A stretch of DNA of 38,378 nt from an uncultured Bacteroides sp. (GCA_900555635.1 USLU01000046.1:1-38378); one strand, 5' to 3'; shown: positions 14,369 through 21,633, numbered from the stretch's first letter. Made by a program: numbers and translations. The notes: generated from the sequence alone by a model not told the origin.

Positions 14369-15435
14369 ATATAGAAGGATTATTCACCCTTGTCGCCCTG
14401 ATGGACGGGACAACGATTAATGGCACTCTGCGGGTGGATGGCACTCCGCTGGCTCAACGGTATAATAAAGGAACGGATGCCTTTATGCCTGATTTTGCGA
14501 CGTTAGCCGAAGAATCTCGCCCGACTGTTGTAGTTATCCTGCGCTCAGTCGCTGACGGATCTATAATGAATCCTAATACGATTGAGTATCGCTACAATGA
14601 CATCTTGTTGACGTTTGACGCTAACGGATTATCCACTAATAGCAGCATGGTAGGCTACTTCAAAAAAATAGCTGCTTATAGTACGAATATCGGTGGCACG
14701 ACATACAAGTTGCCAGCCTTGCGTGTGATGAAGAACCTTGTACCCATATCAGGGTACGACAATGACCGTATAACGGTTTCGGGTACTGTGGAGATAGCCG
14801 GTTCTTCGATTGAATTCAAGGGGCTGTTTAAAGAAGTCGTTATCCAAGAGTCCACCGGCAACCAATATGATATTCTGATAACCAACAACAATGGTTCGCA
14901 ACTCCTTACGGCGGGTGAATCTCTTACTGAAACAGCACGTGTGTTCAAGGATGGCATTGAGATAACCGATTACACCGGTTTCACATTCCAATGGGTCAAG
15001 ATGCTGGGTACCGGCGATACTAACATGGGTAAGACGCGCACGCAGGCTATTATTACGGATGATGTTGACAATGTGTTGAAGTTGCGCTGTGATGTGTTTA
15101 AGGATAGCAGCAAGGTTGCTTCCGGATATGATGAGATTACAGATTTTAGCGACCCATATTATGTACTCATCAAGAAGACCGGTATTTCGGGAGGTACGGT
15201 TCGTAATGGTGAGACGGCCACTATTACACCTACCCTTTTAAAACGTAGCACGGGAGAAGAAGTGCCGGATCTTATTAAGAGCTGGAATTGGTCTTTAAGA
15301 GACAATACGGGTGCACCGTTCATTCTGACAGAGAAGAGTTCCGCAAATTTTACAGGAGCCAATGCAAAAGTGACTTATGAAGATATGGTACGTGCTAAGT
15401 TGGCGCTTTCGGGCACTATTAGCGGAAATGCGTAA
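14365..15435 (+). CDS. Ig-like tail/fibre protein (356 aa)
   Basis: A strong AAGGAGG lies nine bases before the start. The 356-residue product has an N-terminal domain with MDGTTINGTLRVDGTPLAQRYNKGT and then at least two Ig-like beta sandwiches. The first covers about residues 180-265 (GESLTETARVFKDGIEITDYTGFTFQWVK); the second, about 268-350, contains NGETATITPTLLKRSTGEEVPDLIKSWNWSL. Ig-like domains on tail proteins commonly mediate weak surface or glycan contact. The gene overlaps the next by eight bases if that starts at 15428. Confidence 0.65.
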   Translation: MNIEGLFTLVALMDGTTINGTLRVDGTPLAQRYNKGTDAFMPDFATLAEESRPTVVVILRSVADGSIMNPNTIEYRYNDILLTFDANGLSTNSSMVGYFKKIAAYSTNIGGTTYKLPALRVMKNLVPISGYDNDRITVSGTVEIAGSSIEFKGLFKEVVIQESTGNQYDILITNNNGSQLLTAGESLTETARVFKDGIEITDYTGFTFQWVKMLGTGDTNMGKTRTQAIITDDVDNVLKLRCDVFKDSSKVASGYDEITDFSDPYYVLIKKTGISGGTVRNGETATITPTLLKRSTGEEVPDLIKSWNWSLRDNTGAPFILTEKSSANFTGANAKVTYEDMVRAKLALSGTISGNA

Positions 15436-16606
15436 ATTGACTGATATGACGCTGACAGAAACTTTTTACTTGAATGCTGAAGCTGTACGGTCGTGGATTG
15501 AAGTTAATCCTGAGACGGTATCATTGGATGCTAATAACGTGCAGAAAGCGCCTCTATCAATCCGGTTCTGGATGGGTGAGGGTAGTGAGAAAACAGCACT
15601 TACAGCATTTCTCACTCTCAAGGTTGAGAGCGTGGTTGGTAGCAGTGTTACGGCACTTTATACCTACAAATCACCCGCAGCTGTGAGTTCATACAGCTAT
15701 ACGATACCTGCAAGCAGTTATCCAACTGCTAATCGCATTAGTGTCTATGCTTATGAGGATGCGGCACGTACTAAGGAAATCGGCAGCAAGCAGGTGAACA
15801 TCGTCGTGGAGAACCCTGTGCCGTTTCCTCGCTCTGAACCGTGGAGTACGAGGCTGACTTACAAGAACGGTGAGTACTTGTTACTCGATGATGTGATCTA
15901 CATGTGGAGCAGTCGGGTTCCTGGAAACACTACAGTCAGTCCGAAGGCAGACCTGAGCAGCAGTACGCCAAGTGGTAAATGGAAGTCATATCAGAACTGG
16001 CCGCTACTTGCAACTAACATAGCGCTTATTAAATTCGGTCTGATAGGTTCGGCTGTGTTCAAAGATGAATATCAATACTCCCAACAAGGTAAAACAGTTG
16101 CTGGTATTGCTACGAGTGACTATAGACGGTTTGGTACAGATGATTTTATACCTAATCTGATGCTGGATTTCGAGACTGGTAGAATGGTTGGCGATAAGTG
16201 TGAATTATCAGGAAGCATAAAACGTGGCATCACAATTTATGAGTCTGGTGCTTCATTTCAGATTACGCCTAAAAGTAACATCTATGTGATAAAAAACACT
16301 AATGCTCAGAACTTGGTTTTTTTATTCATAAGTTTAGGGGTAGCTTATTGGGGTACCGAATTCAGTATCATAAACGGAGGCAGTGGGATTGCTAAGGTTG
16401 CCTATGGAATGGAAAATCCATTTTTCCTATTTAAAGGTAAGCATTACACTTATGTTAAACTGAATAAGCCGGGGGATATCGTAGAACTTGTATATTCTCC
16501 AGTATTAAGCAGCTTGCATCCTGATACGGGTGGAGCCGCTTTTATTATCAGAAATAAATCTGATTTTAAGGCGAATGCGGATGGTGTTACATTGGAAAGT
16601 ATTTGA
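15428..16606 (+). CDS. Tail-fibre protein upstream of the inversion locus (392 aa)
   Basis: I place the start at ATG 15428, overlapping the previous stop by eight bases, rather than 15377, which lies deep inside the previous gene. The N-terminal 130 residues form an Ig-like domain (ETVSLDANNVQKAPLSIRFWMGEG). Next is a module with NGEYLLLDDVIYMWSSRVPGN and a linker. The C-terminal 170 residues (GDKCELSGSIKRGITIYESGASFQITPK...) resemble the beta-rich domains of the invertible cassettes. It is the last constant gene before the inversion region and is probably the fibre shaft or adaptor to which cassette products attach; attachment is inference. No clear terminator follows, so transcription can enter the first cassette. 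Confidence 0.65.
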   Translation: MRKLTDMTLTETFYLNAEAVRSWIEVNPETVSLDANNVQKAPLSIRFWMGEGSEKTALTAFLTLKVESVVGSSVTALYTYKSPAAVSSYSYTIPASSYPTANRISVYAYEDAARTKEIGSKQVNIVVENPVPFPRSEPWSTRLTYKNGEYLLLDDVIYMWSSRVPGNTTVSPKADLSSSTPSGKWKSYQNWPLLATNIALIKFGLIGSAVFKDEYQYSQQGKTVAGIATSDYRRFGTDDFIPNLMLDFETGRMVGDKCELSGSIKRGITIYESGASFQITPKSNIYVIKNTNAQNLVFLFISLGVAYWGTEFSIINGGSGIAKVAYGMENPFFLFKGKHYTYVKLNKPGDIVELVYSPVLSSLHPDTGGAAFIIRNKSDFKANADGVTLESI

Positions 16607-16730
16607 AATAATGTTCATACAGAAGAATCTGTTCTTTTTCAGTTATCCGATACTGTGAAATCGGGAAATAAATTAAACAAAAAGCATTAAAAACAAAATG
16701 TTAAACAGGGTCTAATTTTTCATCCGAAAA

Positions 16731-16760
16731 TGATGACCGTTAAAGTTACAGAGATATGAT
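16731..16760 (+). repeat. Inversion site S1 (outer left)
   Basis: These 30 bases are an exact reverse complement of 19648-19677 (site S6). The site starts TGATGACCGTTAAAG and ends with the start codon of cassette 1 and part of its second codon. The ribosome-binding region AGAGAT is inside the repeat. It joins the tail operon to the first cassette. The 124 bases before it hold no convincing promoter. Confidence 0.8.
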
Positions 16761-17133
16761 AGAGAAGATTGATATTACAAATGCAAGTGTAATAGATAGT
16801 ATTACGGGAAAACTGAATGTCAAGAACATAAGAGATGCAATGTTTCCCAAATGGTATGTAGTATTACAGCCTGGTGAAGAATATAACTTGAATACATCTT
16901 ACTATGGGATTTATATGATTAGATGGGGAGACGCCGGTGCAACAGCTCTGTTCTTAATCGGTGCTGGTGTTCAAACTATTTTTATATCCAATTATACAAA
17001 TGGCTTCAGCACTGATTTTGACGAAACAGGGAAGATAGTTATGAATAAGAAGGAGGCAAATGGTACTGTTTTTGTGAAAAACACACGAACCATAAGTACG
17101 AACATAACTATCATGCAGATCACGAATTATTAG
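16756..17133 (+). CDS. Invertible tail-fibre-tip cassette 1 (125 aa), presently first
   Basis: The start codon is inside site S1. The product begins with the cassette leader MIEKIDITNAS, the most diverged after the first seven residues of those that keep the leader pattern. It then forms a beta-rich domain (LQPGEEYNLNTSYYGIYMIRW...GTVFVKNTRTI). The domain resembles cassette 4 in strand order and in the C-terminal VKNT motif. It is the cassette next to the tail operon in the present orientation, so it is the one most likely expressed. A role as receptor-binding tip is inferred from position and from exchangeability. Confidence 0.7.
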   Translation: MIEKIDITNASVIDSITGKLNVKNIRDAMFPKWYVVLQPGEEYNLNTSYYGIYMIRWGDAGATALFLIGAGVQTIFISNYTNGFSTDFDETGKIVMNKKEANGTVFVKNTRTISTNITIMQITNY

Positions 17134-17198
17134 CAGGGGAATGATTCTTATTCTGTAAGAGTATTTCCATTCTTATTTAGAAAGGATTTGGTTGTCTT

Positions 17199-17240
17199 TT
17201 TTCTTTCTATATCCTGTGACCATCAAAATTGCAAGATATG
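17199..17240 (+). repeat. Inversion site S2
   Basis: The left part (17199-17221, ending TCCTGTGACC) is an exact 23-bp inverted match to 19227-19249 at site S5. The right part (ATCAAAATTGCAAGATATG) is a variant not shared exactly with other sites. The start codon of cassette 2 is at its end. Confidence 0.7.
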
Positions 17241-17732
17241 ATTGAGAGGATAGATATTAAGGATGCAAGCATTGCAGAAGAGGTTAGAAAGCAGATGTCT
17301 GTTGTCAATATTGGTAAAAAGGGATTATTAGACTCTGGAATGTATGGAACGGTAAGTATTGGCGATTACTCTTTTCAAAGCATTGTAATTGAATTAGTTT
17401 CAAAATCACATGCTGAGTTAATAGCATCAGTAGGAAATCATACTACACCTAGTCTGATCGGGATAGCTATGGGAATGACTGGTGGTTCTTTATCGGGACT
17501 TCCATCCTCATTGAGTGTTAAAAACTTATGTGGAGCACCTTGCGTCTCAACGGCTAAAGCCTTTCATCGAAACGGAAAGAACTACATACAGATAAAACTT
17601 ACTAGTAGAATATCATGGAGTTCTGTTGCAGCTTTCTGCCTATACAATAAGATAGACGCTATATCCGTTGATGGTTCTTTGGAATACAACTCTTTAACAG
17701 ATACAAATCTTATAAATGGAACAGTTGGATAA
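17238..17732 (+). CDS. Invertible tail-fibre-tip cassette 2 (164 aa)
   Basis: ATG 17238 aligns with the start of all other cassettes; an upstream TTG at 17229 in the same frame lies inside the recombination site and is not preferred. The leader reads MIERIDIKDASIAEEVRKQM, followed by a GLLDSGMYG hinge and a beta-rich domain (GDYSFQSIVIELVSKSHAEL, AKAFHRNGKNYIQIKL). That domain resembles cassette 3. The gene is followed by a perfect GC-rich hairpin at 17741-17760. No strong terminator separates cassettes 1 and 2, so both may be on one transcript. Confidence 0.7.
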   Translation: MIERIDIKDASIAEEVRKQMSVVNIGKKGLLDSGMYGTVSIGDYSFQSIVIELVSKSHAELIASVGNHTTPSLIGIAMGMTGGSLSGLPSSLSVKNLCGAPCVSTAKAFHRNGKNYIQIKLTSRISWSSVAAFCLYNKIDAISVDGSLEYNSLTDTNLINGTVG

Positions 17733-17740
17733 TAGATAGT

Positions 17741-17760
17741 ATAGGGGCATGCGCCCCTAT
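17741..17760. terminator. Bidirectional terminator between convergent cassettes 2 and 3
   Basis: A perfect 8-bp GC-rich stem (ATAGGGGC with GCCCCTAT) has a four-base loop. It lies eight bases after the stop of cassette 2 and five bases before the stop of cassette 3, at the turning point where cassette orientation changes. Confidence 0.7.
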
Positions 17761-17764
17761 TAAT

Positions 17765-18292
17765 TTAAAACGTAAATTCTTTGACTAAATAACCAGCATC
17801 AGTAGCTTCGAGAACTTCAACTGCACTTTGAAAAACAAATCCTATATTATTGCTGTAGGATAGCGTGAACGCATTTTCTCCTAATGAGGATATGTATATA
17901 TCAAGAATTACTTTTTCAGTAGTAGAATTTTTATATAATATACGCGCTTTACCCACAGCCTTACCCGCGTTCGCTAAACAAGCTACAACGTGGGTAGTGT
18001 TATATCCGAACGCGGCAGCATAAAACAATTGGCTTGTTGGAATATTAGTAGCATAATTCTTGCCAATATTAAACAAGGCTGAACTGGGTCTGTGTGAATA
18101 AGTTCCAATGGCAATTCTGTACCACTTATTATTAGACAACCTGCCTAATTCGATCACTCCACATCCTCCTGCATCTGTAACCTTAGCAGGAGTTGTTAAC
18201 ACTCCATTAGTTCCACTTGTACCTACGATTTTACCGGCATTCCCATCGGGAAGTTCGGATAAACATTTCCCTATATCTATCTTCTCTATCAT
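17765..18292 (-). CDS. Invertible tail-fibre-tip cassette 3 (175 aa), silent orientation
   Basis: The start at 18292 is chosen by alignment with the other cassettes; a start at 18304 would add MYKG from within the site. The product begins MIEKIDIGKCLSELPDGNAG, the most diverged leader. A GTSGTNGVLTTPAKVTDAGG hinge follows, then a beta-rich domain (WYRIAIGTYSHRPSSALFNIG, ARILYKNSTTEKVILDIYIS) resembling cassette 2. It points away from the tail operon and so needs inversion to be read from it. Confidence 0.7.
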   Translation of the reverse strand: MIEKIDIGKCLSELPDGNAGKIVGTSGTNGVLTTPAKVTDAGGCGVIELGRLSNNKWYRIAIGTYSHRPSSALFNIGKNYATNIPTSQLFYAAAFGYNTTHVVACLANAGKAVGKARILYKNSTTEKVILDIYISSLGENAFTLSYSNNIGFVFQSAVEVLEATDAGYLVKEFTF

Positions 18293-18327
18293 ACCTTTGT
18301 ACATTTGATGGTCACAGGATATATAGA
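18290..18327 (-). repeat. Inversion site S3
   Basis: Read on the minus strand, the site goes from CTATATATCCTGTGACC through ATCAAATGTACAA to the start codon of cassette 3. It shares 24 consecutive bases with site S4. TGACCATCAAATGTACA is an imperfect dyad (TG..CAT...ATG..CA), as expected of a serine-recombinase site. Confidence 0.65.
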
Positions 18328-18377
18328 AAAACAGTGTGGCTATTATTATTCTCTTATTAGGTAGAATATATTAACAT

Positions 18378-18791
18378 TTACGCTATAAACGTTACAATAA
18401 CACCTCGTTCATAGACAAACGTGTTTTTAACGATATATTTGGTATTACTCCCAGTATTATATACACAAATTTTGTTTTCAACTTCTGAGAAGAAATGGAT
18501 ATTAGGCTCCTGAATTAATATATTTCCACTCCCTCTTCCGGTTAGGACCGCAAAGGCCTTTTCATGAACAGCTGAGCTGTTTTGTATCATTATCATGCCA
18601 GAACTATAAGGTAGCTCTAATTGCTTCCCAGCGCCAAGGAGGAAAGTTTTATGATACACATACCCTTTAGCCATTAAGTTTCCCACTGATATCTTCCCAA
18701 TGCCCTCTGAATTTTCTGCATACACATGTGATACGTCGGTCATTTGTGTGAATTCATTCAAAGCTTCCTTAATATCAATCTTCTCTATCAT
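18378..18791 (-). CDS. Invertible tail-fibre-tip cassette 4 (137 aa), silent orientation
   Basis: The leader reads MIEKIDIKEALNEFTQMTDV. A short hinge with SEGIGKISVGNLM follows, then a beta-rich domain (TFLLGAGKQLELPYSSGMIMIQ...TKYIVKNTFVYERGVIVTFIA). The domain looks related to cassette 1 (similar LGAG/LQPG start, Ile-rich strands, VKNT near the end). The cassette has its own site S4 immediately upstream. There is no visible promoter of its own, so it is probably silent until inverted next to the tail operon. Confidence 0.7.
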   Translation of the reverse strand: MIEKIDIKEALNEFTQMTDVSHVYAENSEGIGKISVGNLMAKGYVYHKTFLLGAGKQLELPYSSGMIMIQNSSAVHEKAFAVLTGRGSGNILIQEPNIHFFSEVENKICVYNTGSNTKYIVKNTFVYERGVIVTFIA

Positions 18792-18820
18792 ATCTTGTAC
18801 ATTTGATGGTCACAGGATTT
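18787..18820 (-). repeat. Inversion site S4
   Basis: On the minus strand the site has AAATCCTGTGACC, then ATCAAATGTACAAGATATG. It shares both halves with S3 and its left half with S2 and S5. It is in direct orientation to S3, S5 and S6 and inverted to S1 and S2. Confidence 0.65.
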
Positions 18821-18876
18821 ATTAAAGAAGATTGAAACATCTCACTTATGATTTTATATGCAATTTATTTTACAAT

Positions 18877-19209
18877 TTAAATATCTACCCAGTCTTTGAG
18901 GGTTTCGCCATTACTTCTTAAAGTCTTGCATTTTAACAAACATGAACTAGTCACGAATAAGTGAAAGGAATAAACGGCACCTTTAAATACGATTAATACT
19001 CCTGGAATTCCTCCTAATTCCGCCAATCCACTTGCCGCAGAATATACTCCAGCATTAATTGTTGTATTATACTCACCGTTTCCTATAGCCCTCATTTGTA
19101 GAAACCCACCTGCATCCATCAGTCCTTTATTATTTTCTGTAGATACAGCCATATTCTTCCTAATCTCTTCAGTAATGCTTGCGTCCTTTATATCTATTTT
19201 CTCGATCAT
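18877..19209 (-). CDS. Invertible tail-fibre-tip cassette 5, pyocin-knob-like (110 aa)
   Basis: The leader MIEKIDIKDASITEEIRKNM is followed by NNKGLMDAGGF, a typical tail-fibre hinge. The domain after it has NTTINAGVYSAASGLAEL, GVLIVFKGAVYSFHLFV and a C-terminal KCKTLRSNGETLKDWVDI. This order (turn with G-Y, GVL-V strand, aromatic strand, R-x-x-NGE...W) matches the small pyocin-knob type found at phage and pyocin fibre tips, and cassette 6 shares it. Orientation is away from the tail operon, so it is presently silent by inference. Confidence 0.7.
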   Translation of the reverse strand: MIEKIDIKDASITEEIRKNMAVSTENNKGLMDAGGFLQMRAIGNGEYNTTINAGVYSAASGLAELGGIPGVLIVFKGAVYSFHLFVTSSCLLKCKTLRSNGETLKDWVDI

Positions 19210-19249
19210 ATCTCTGTAACTTTAACGGTCACAGGATATAGAAAGAAAA
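19205..19249 (-). repeat. Inversion site S5 (mosaic site)
   Basis: The cassette-side part (19205-19231) is identical over 27 bases to sites S1 and S6. The outer part (19227-19249) is identical over 23 bases to site S2 in inverted orientation. The change of similarity falls at TGACC, which is a hybrid expected from past recombination. Confidence 0.75.
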
Positions 19250-19270
19250 TAGGCGACCGAGGCCGCCTAT
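19249..19270 (-). terminator. Terminator after cassette 6
   Basis: A 7-bp stem (ATAGGCG with CGCCTAT) has an 8-base loop and is followed on the minus strand by TTTTC. It lies between cassette 6 and site S5, so transcription entering cassette 6 would stop before cassette 5. Confidence 0.6.
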
Positions 19271-19295
19271 ATTTTTAATAAAATATAGCTACAGG

Positions 19296-19652
19296 TCAAA
19301 GGGAAGTCCAAGGTTTCCACCCTGATGCTGCTTCTGTTCTCGTTCTAAACTTCACCACTGTATTTGTGAGTAATACTGATGCAGCGATTTGCAAGACGTA
19401 AGGTCCCGCTGAAAAGACACACAGGACGCCATAGCTGATACCCGGATTATTGATTGCTTCAAGATTACTATCACTAATCATATGAATACCGGATAATATG
19501 CAACTGTTGAAATCTGCATCCTTACGAATCACAGGACGTACTATAAACCCACTACTAGGCATTAATCCATTTTGATTAGAATTTACTGATGCCATATTCT
19601 TTCTGATCTCTTCTGCTATACTAGCATCCTTTATATCTATTTTTTCGATCAT
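19296..19652 (-). CDS. Invertible tail-fibre-tip cassette 6, pyocin-knob-like (118 aa)
   Basis: The leader MIEKIDIKDASIAEEIRKNM is followed by NQNGLMPSSGF and a domain with SGIHMISDSNLEAINNPG, GVLCVFSAGPYVLQIAAS and FRTRTEAASGWKPWTSL. The R-T-R-T...W-x-x-W ending is characteristic of pyocin-knob-like fibre tips, and the domain is clearly related to cassette 5. The gene starts at outer site S6. Inversion between S1 and S6 would place it first behind the tail operon, and the hairpin at 19249-19270 would then end the transcript after it. Confidence 0.75.
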   Translation of the reverse strand: MIEKIDIKDASIAEEIRKNMASVNSNQNGLMPSSGFIVRPVIRKDADFNSCILSGIHMISDSNLEAINNPGISYGVLCVFSAGPYVLQIAASVLLTNTVVKFRTRTEAASGWKPWTSL

Positions 19653-19677
19653 ATCTCTGTAACTTTAACGGTCATCA
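19648..19677 (-). repeat. Inversion site S6 (outer right)
   Basis: Perfect 30-bp inverted copy of S1 (16731-16760). It borders the invertase gene side of the locus and contains the ribosome-binding region and start codon of cassette 6. Confidence 0.8.
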
Positions 19678-19695
19678 GAACCCATTTGTTCTGAT
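19674..19695. promoter_or_regulatory. Palindrome between outer site and invertase gene
   Basis: An 8-bp perfect inverted repeat (ATCAGAAC and GTTCTGAT) has a 6-base spacer. It touches site S6 and lies 32 bases before the invertase start. It has no T-run, so an operator or accessory recombination element is more likely than a terminator. Function inferred. Confidence 0.35.
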
Positions 19696-19726
19696 AGAAT
19701 TACTTTATTACCTTCACGGCTAAAAA

Positions 19727-20335
19727 ATGGTTTACGCTTATATTCGTGTCAGCACAGACAAACAGACTGTGGAAAATCAAAGGTTTGAGTTGCAGAAATT
19801 TGCAACAGAAAAAGGTATTGTAATCGATAAATGGGTGTCTGAGGTCGTTTCAGGCACTAAGGCCGCAAAAGATAGGAAGCTAGGACCGTTACTAAAAAAG
19901 ATGAAGAAGGGTGATACTTTAATTCTCTCTGAGATCAGTCGATTAGGAAGGAATCTTATGGGTATTATGAGCATGCTCAATCTCTGCATGACTAAAGAAA
20001 CCTATGTACTTACAGTCAAAGAACAGTATGAGCTTGGCAATAACATCAATAGCCAAGTATTAGCATTTGCATTCGGATTGTCTGCTCAAATCGAGCGCGA
20101 TCTTATTTCTCAGCGAACTAAAGAAGGGCTTGCTCGGCGTAAAGCTGCCGGGCAGAAACTTGGCCGTGATTTTGGCAGCAAGAATACACATTATAAGTTG
20201 ACCGGGAAAGAATCACTTATACGCACTATGCTGGATTACGGATATAGCAAAGCTGCTATCTGCCGGAAGCTCAAGTGTAATTCTAAGACGTTGGATGATC
20301 ATATAGTAAGAATGGGTATTTCTGTAGGACAGTAG
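19727..20335 (+). CDS. Serine DNA invertase, Mpi/Pin-like (202 aa)
   Basis: A small serine recombinase that inverts DNA between short sites. The catalytic serine is S9 in YIRVSTDKQ. Further resolvase/invertase motifs are LILSEISRLGRN (about 65-77), ending in the conserved arginines, and the long helix QIERDLISQRTKEGLARRKAAG (about 121-142). The C-terminal 40 residues form a helix-turn-helix (YSKAAICRKLKCNSKTLDDH). At 202 residues the length is standard for invertases of the Hin/Gin/Mpi group. It lies 49 bases outside site S6, the usual position for a dedicated invertase, and is convergent with the integrase across a shared hairpin. It probably switches the cassettes at 16731-19677. Confidence 0.93.
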   Translation: MVYAYIRVSTDKQTVENQRFELQKFATEKGIVIDKWVSEVVSGTKAAKDRKLGPLLKKMKKGDTLILSEISRLGRNLMGIMSMLNLCMTKETYVLTVKEQYELGNNINSQVLAFAFGLSAQIERDLISQRTKEGLARRKAAGQKLGRDFGSKNTHYKLTGKESLIRTMLDYGYSKAAICRKLKCNSKTLDDHIVRMGISVGQ

Positions 20336-20339
20336 GAGC

Positions 20340-20365
20340 GTAGGAAGCTATATCAAGCTTCCTAC
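20340..20365. terminator. Bidirectional terminator between invertase and integrase
   Basis: A perfect 10-bp stem (GTAGGAAGCT with AGCTTCCTAC) has a 6-base loop and lies between the convergent stop codons at 20335 and 20380. Confidence 0.7.
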
Positions 20366-20379
20366 ACATATAAATTACT

Positions 20380-21588
20380 CTACATATCAGGAAAATCCTC
20401 TCTAATCAGCTTGCTTTGCATCCCAAAGTTTCTCCGTATATACTTTTCTGTCGTATCAACTGATTTATGCCTGAAGTGTCTCTGCAATTCCCATGTATTC
20501 ACACCTGCATTAACCAAATTTATGCCACCGGTATGTTTAAATGAATACAACTTATAACGTTTGCTCAGTTCCAGTTTATCTCGGATCCTATCAAATCGAT
20601 ATCTGAAAGTATTTTTTCCAAGCATGTTCTTTCCTGGCATACCTTCACTCGAGAATAAGAACCACTCTGAGGGATACTTTTCAATTCCATCCTCCTCTAG
20701 TTGTTCCATCAGCTGTCGAGGAATACAGACTGTTTCTGTTAAGCCGTTCTTACTGATATCCTGCCGCACAGTAATTGTTGCTGTTTCTAGATTGATATCC
20801 CGGATCCGGATTTGTCGGCATTCGTTTGGCCGGATTGCACAGTAATACTCCAGCTGACAAACTAGCAGCAACTGTGGATCATGCTCACTCATATATTCAA
20901 TAAGTATTCGTCTGTCTCTTTCCGGTATGGGACGTGCTGCTTCATCACGCTTCTCTCCAAGTTTAGGTATTTCCTTCACCGGATTCTCTCCGATCACTTT
21001 CTTTGTCTTCAACAGAAAATCAAAAAACGTATGTAGTAACTGCTCATACTTCTTTACCGTTCTTCGGCTTGTATGATTGTTCTCTACTATGTGATAAAAG
21101 AAGCGATGGATATGATCCTGAAAAATGCACCGTACATTTTTATTTCCTAAACCATTCGCATCCATCCATTCACAGAAGATACGCAATTTCGACCGATATG
21201 TCTGATACGTTGATGGAGTAACCTCATTCTTTTTCATAATTAAGAAGTCCGAGAGATACATTCGAATATTTACAATGCTTTCACGTTCATTGCCCCATCG
21301 AGCAGCGGTAGTTTGATAGATTAGTTCGTCCTGGTACGTAACGATCTTCTCAGAGAATGGATCTTCACCCTTCTCGAGTTTTGCTTTGATTTCCGAAATG
21401 ATTTTTGCCGCATAAGCTTCCCGTTCCTTCACTGTTAATAGTTCTGAAAAACCATCATAATGCCTGAATCTTTTCATTTCGTTGGTCTGTGGATCTCTAC
21501 ACGAATATTCCACATACCATTTTTTACTTAAATCACCACCACAATTCTTTAATTGTGGCAGTATAATCAACTTTCTTTTTCTTCCCAT
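20380..21588 (-). CDS. int: Prophage integrase, tyrosine recombinase (402 aa)
   Basis: A site-specific recombinase for prophage integration and excision. The N-terminal 100 residues form an arm-binding-like region (KWYVEYSCRDPQTNEMKRFRHYDGF), typical of Bacteroides phage integrases. Residues 105-200 form the SAM-like core-binding domain. The catalytic domain has R253 (AIRPNE), K280, H374 (RHFRHKS) and the nucleophile Y383 (TTEKYIRR). In the usual HxxR box the protein has YSFKHTGG, so the His is Tyr348 and the second Arg is Lys351; this variant appears in Bacteroidetes integrases as I recall. The gene starts about 140 bases from tRNA-Pro, consistent with integration there. It ends next to the invertase terminator. 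Confidence 0.92.
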   Translation of the reverse strand: MGRKRKLIILPQLKNCGGDLSKKWYVEYSCRDPQTNEMKRFRHYDGFSELLTVKEREAYAAKIISEIKAKLEKGEDPFSEKIVTYQDELIYQTTAARWGNERESIVNIRMYLSDFLIMKKNEVTPSTYQTYRSKLRIFCEWMDANGLGNKNVRCIFQDHIHRFFYHIVENNHTSRRTVKKYEQLLHTFFDFLLKTKKVIGENPVKEIPKLGEKRDEAARPIPERDRRILIEYMSEHDPQLLLVCQLEYYCAIRPNECRQIRIRDINLETATITVRQDISKNGLTETVCIPRQLMEQLEEDGIEKYPSEWFLFSSEGMPGKNMLGKNTFRYRFDRIRDKLELSKRYKLYSFKHTGGINLVNAGVNTWELQRHFRHKSVDTTEKYIRRNFGMQSKLIREDFPDM

Positions 21589-21633
21589 TATAATGTCATT
21601 TTGAGTTTAGAATTTGATGATTTACTAACTCGA

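Noticed and set aside
16607..16730. Separate promoter for the invertible cassettes
   Set aside because: Only a partial -7 match (TAATTTTTC) without a -33 box was found; read-through from the tail operon is simpler.
14365..19677. Diversity-generating retroelement acting on the tail-fibre genes
   Set aside because: No reverse transcriptase, template repeat or adenine-biased variable repeat is visible; variation here is explained by inversion.
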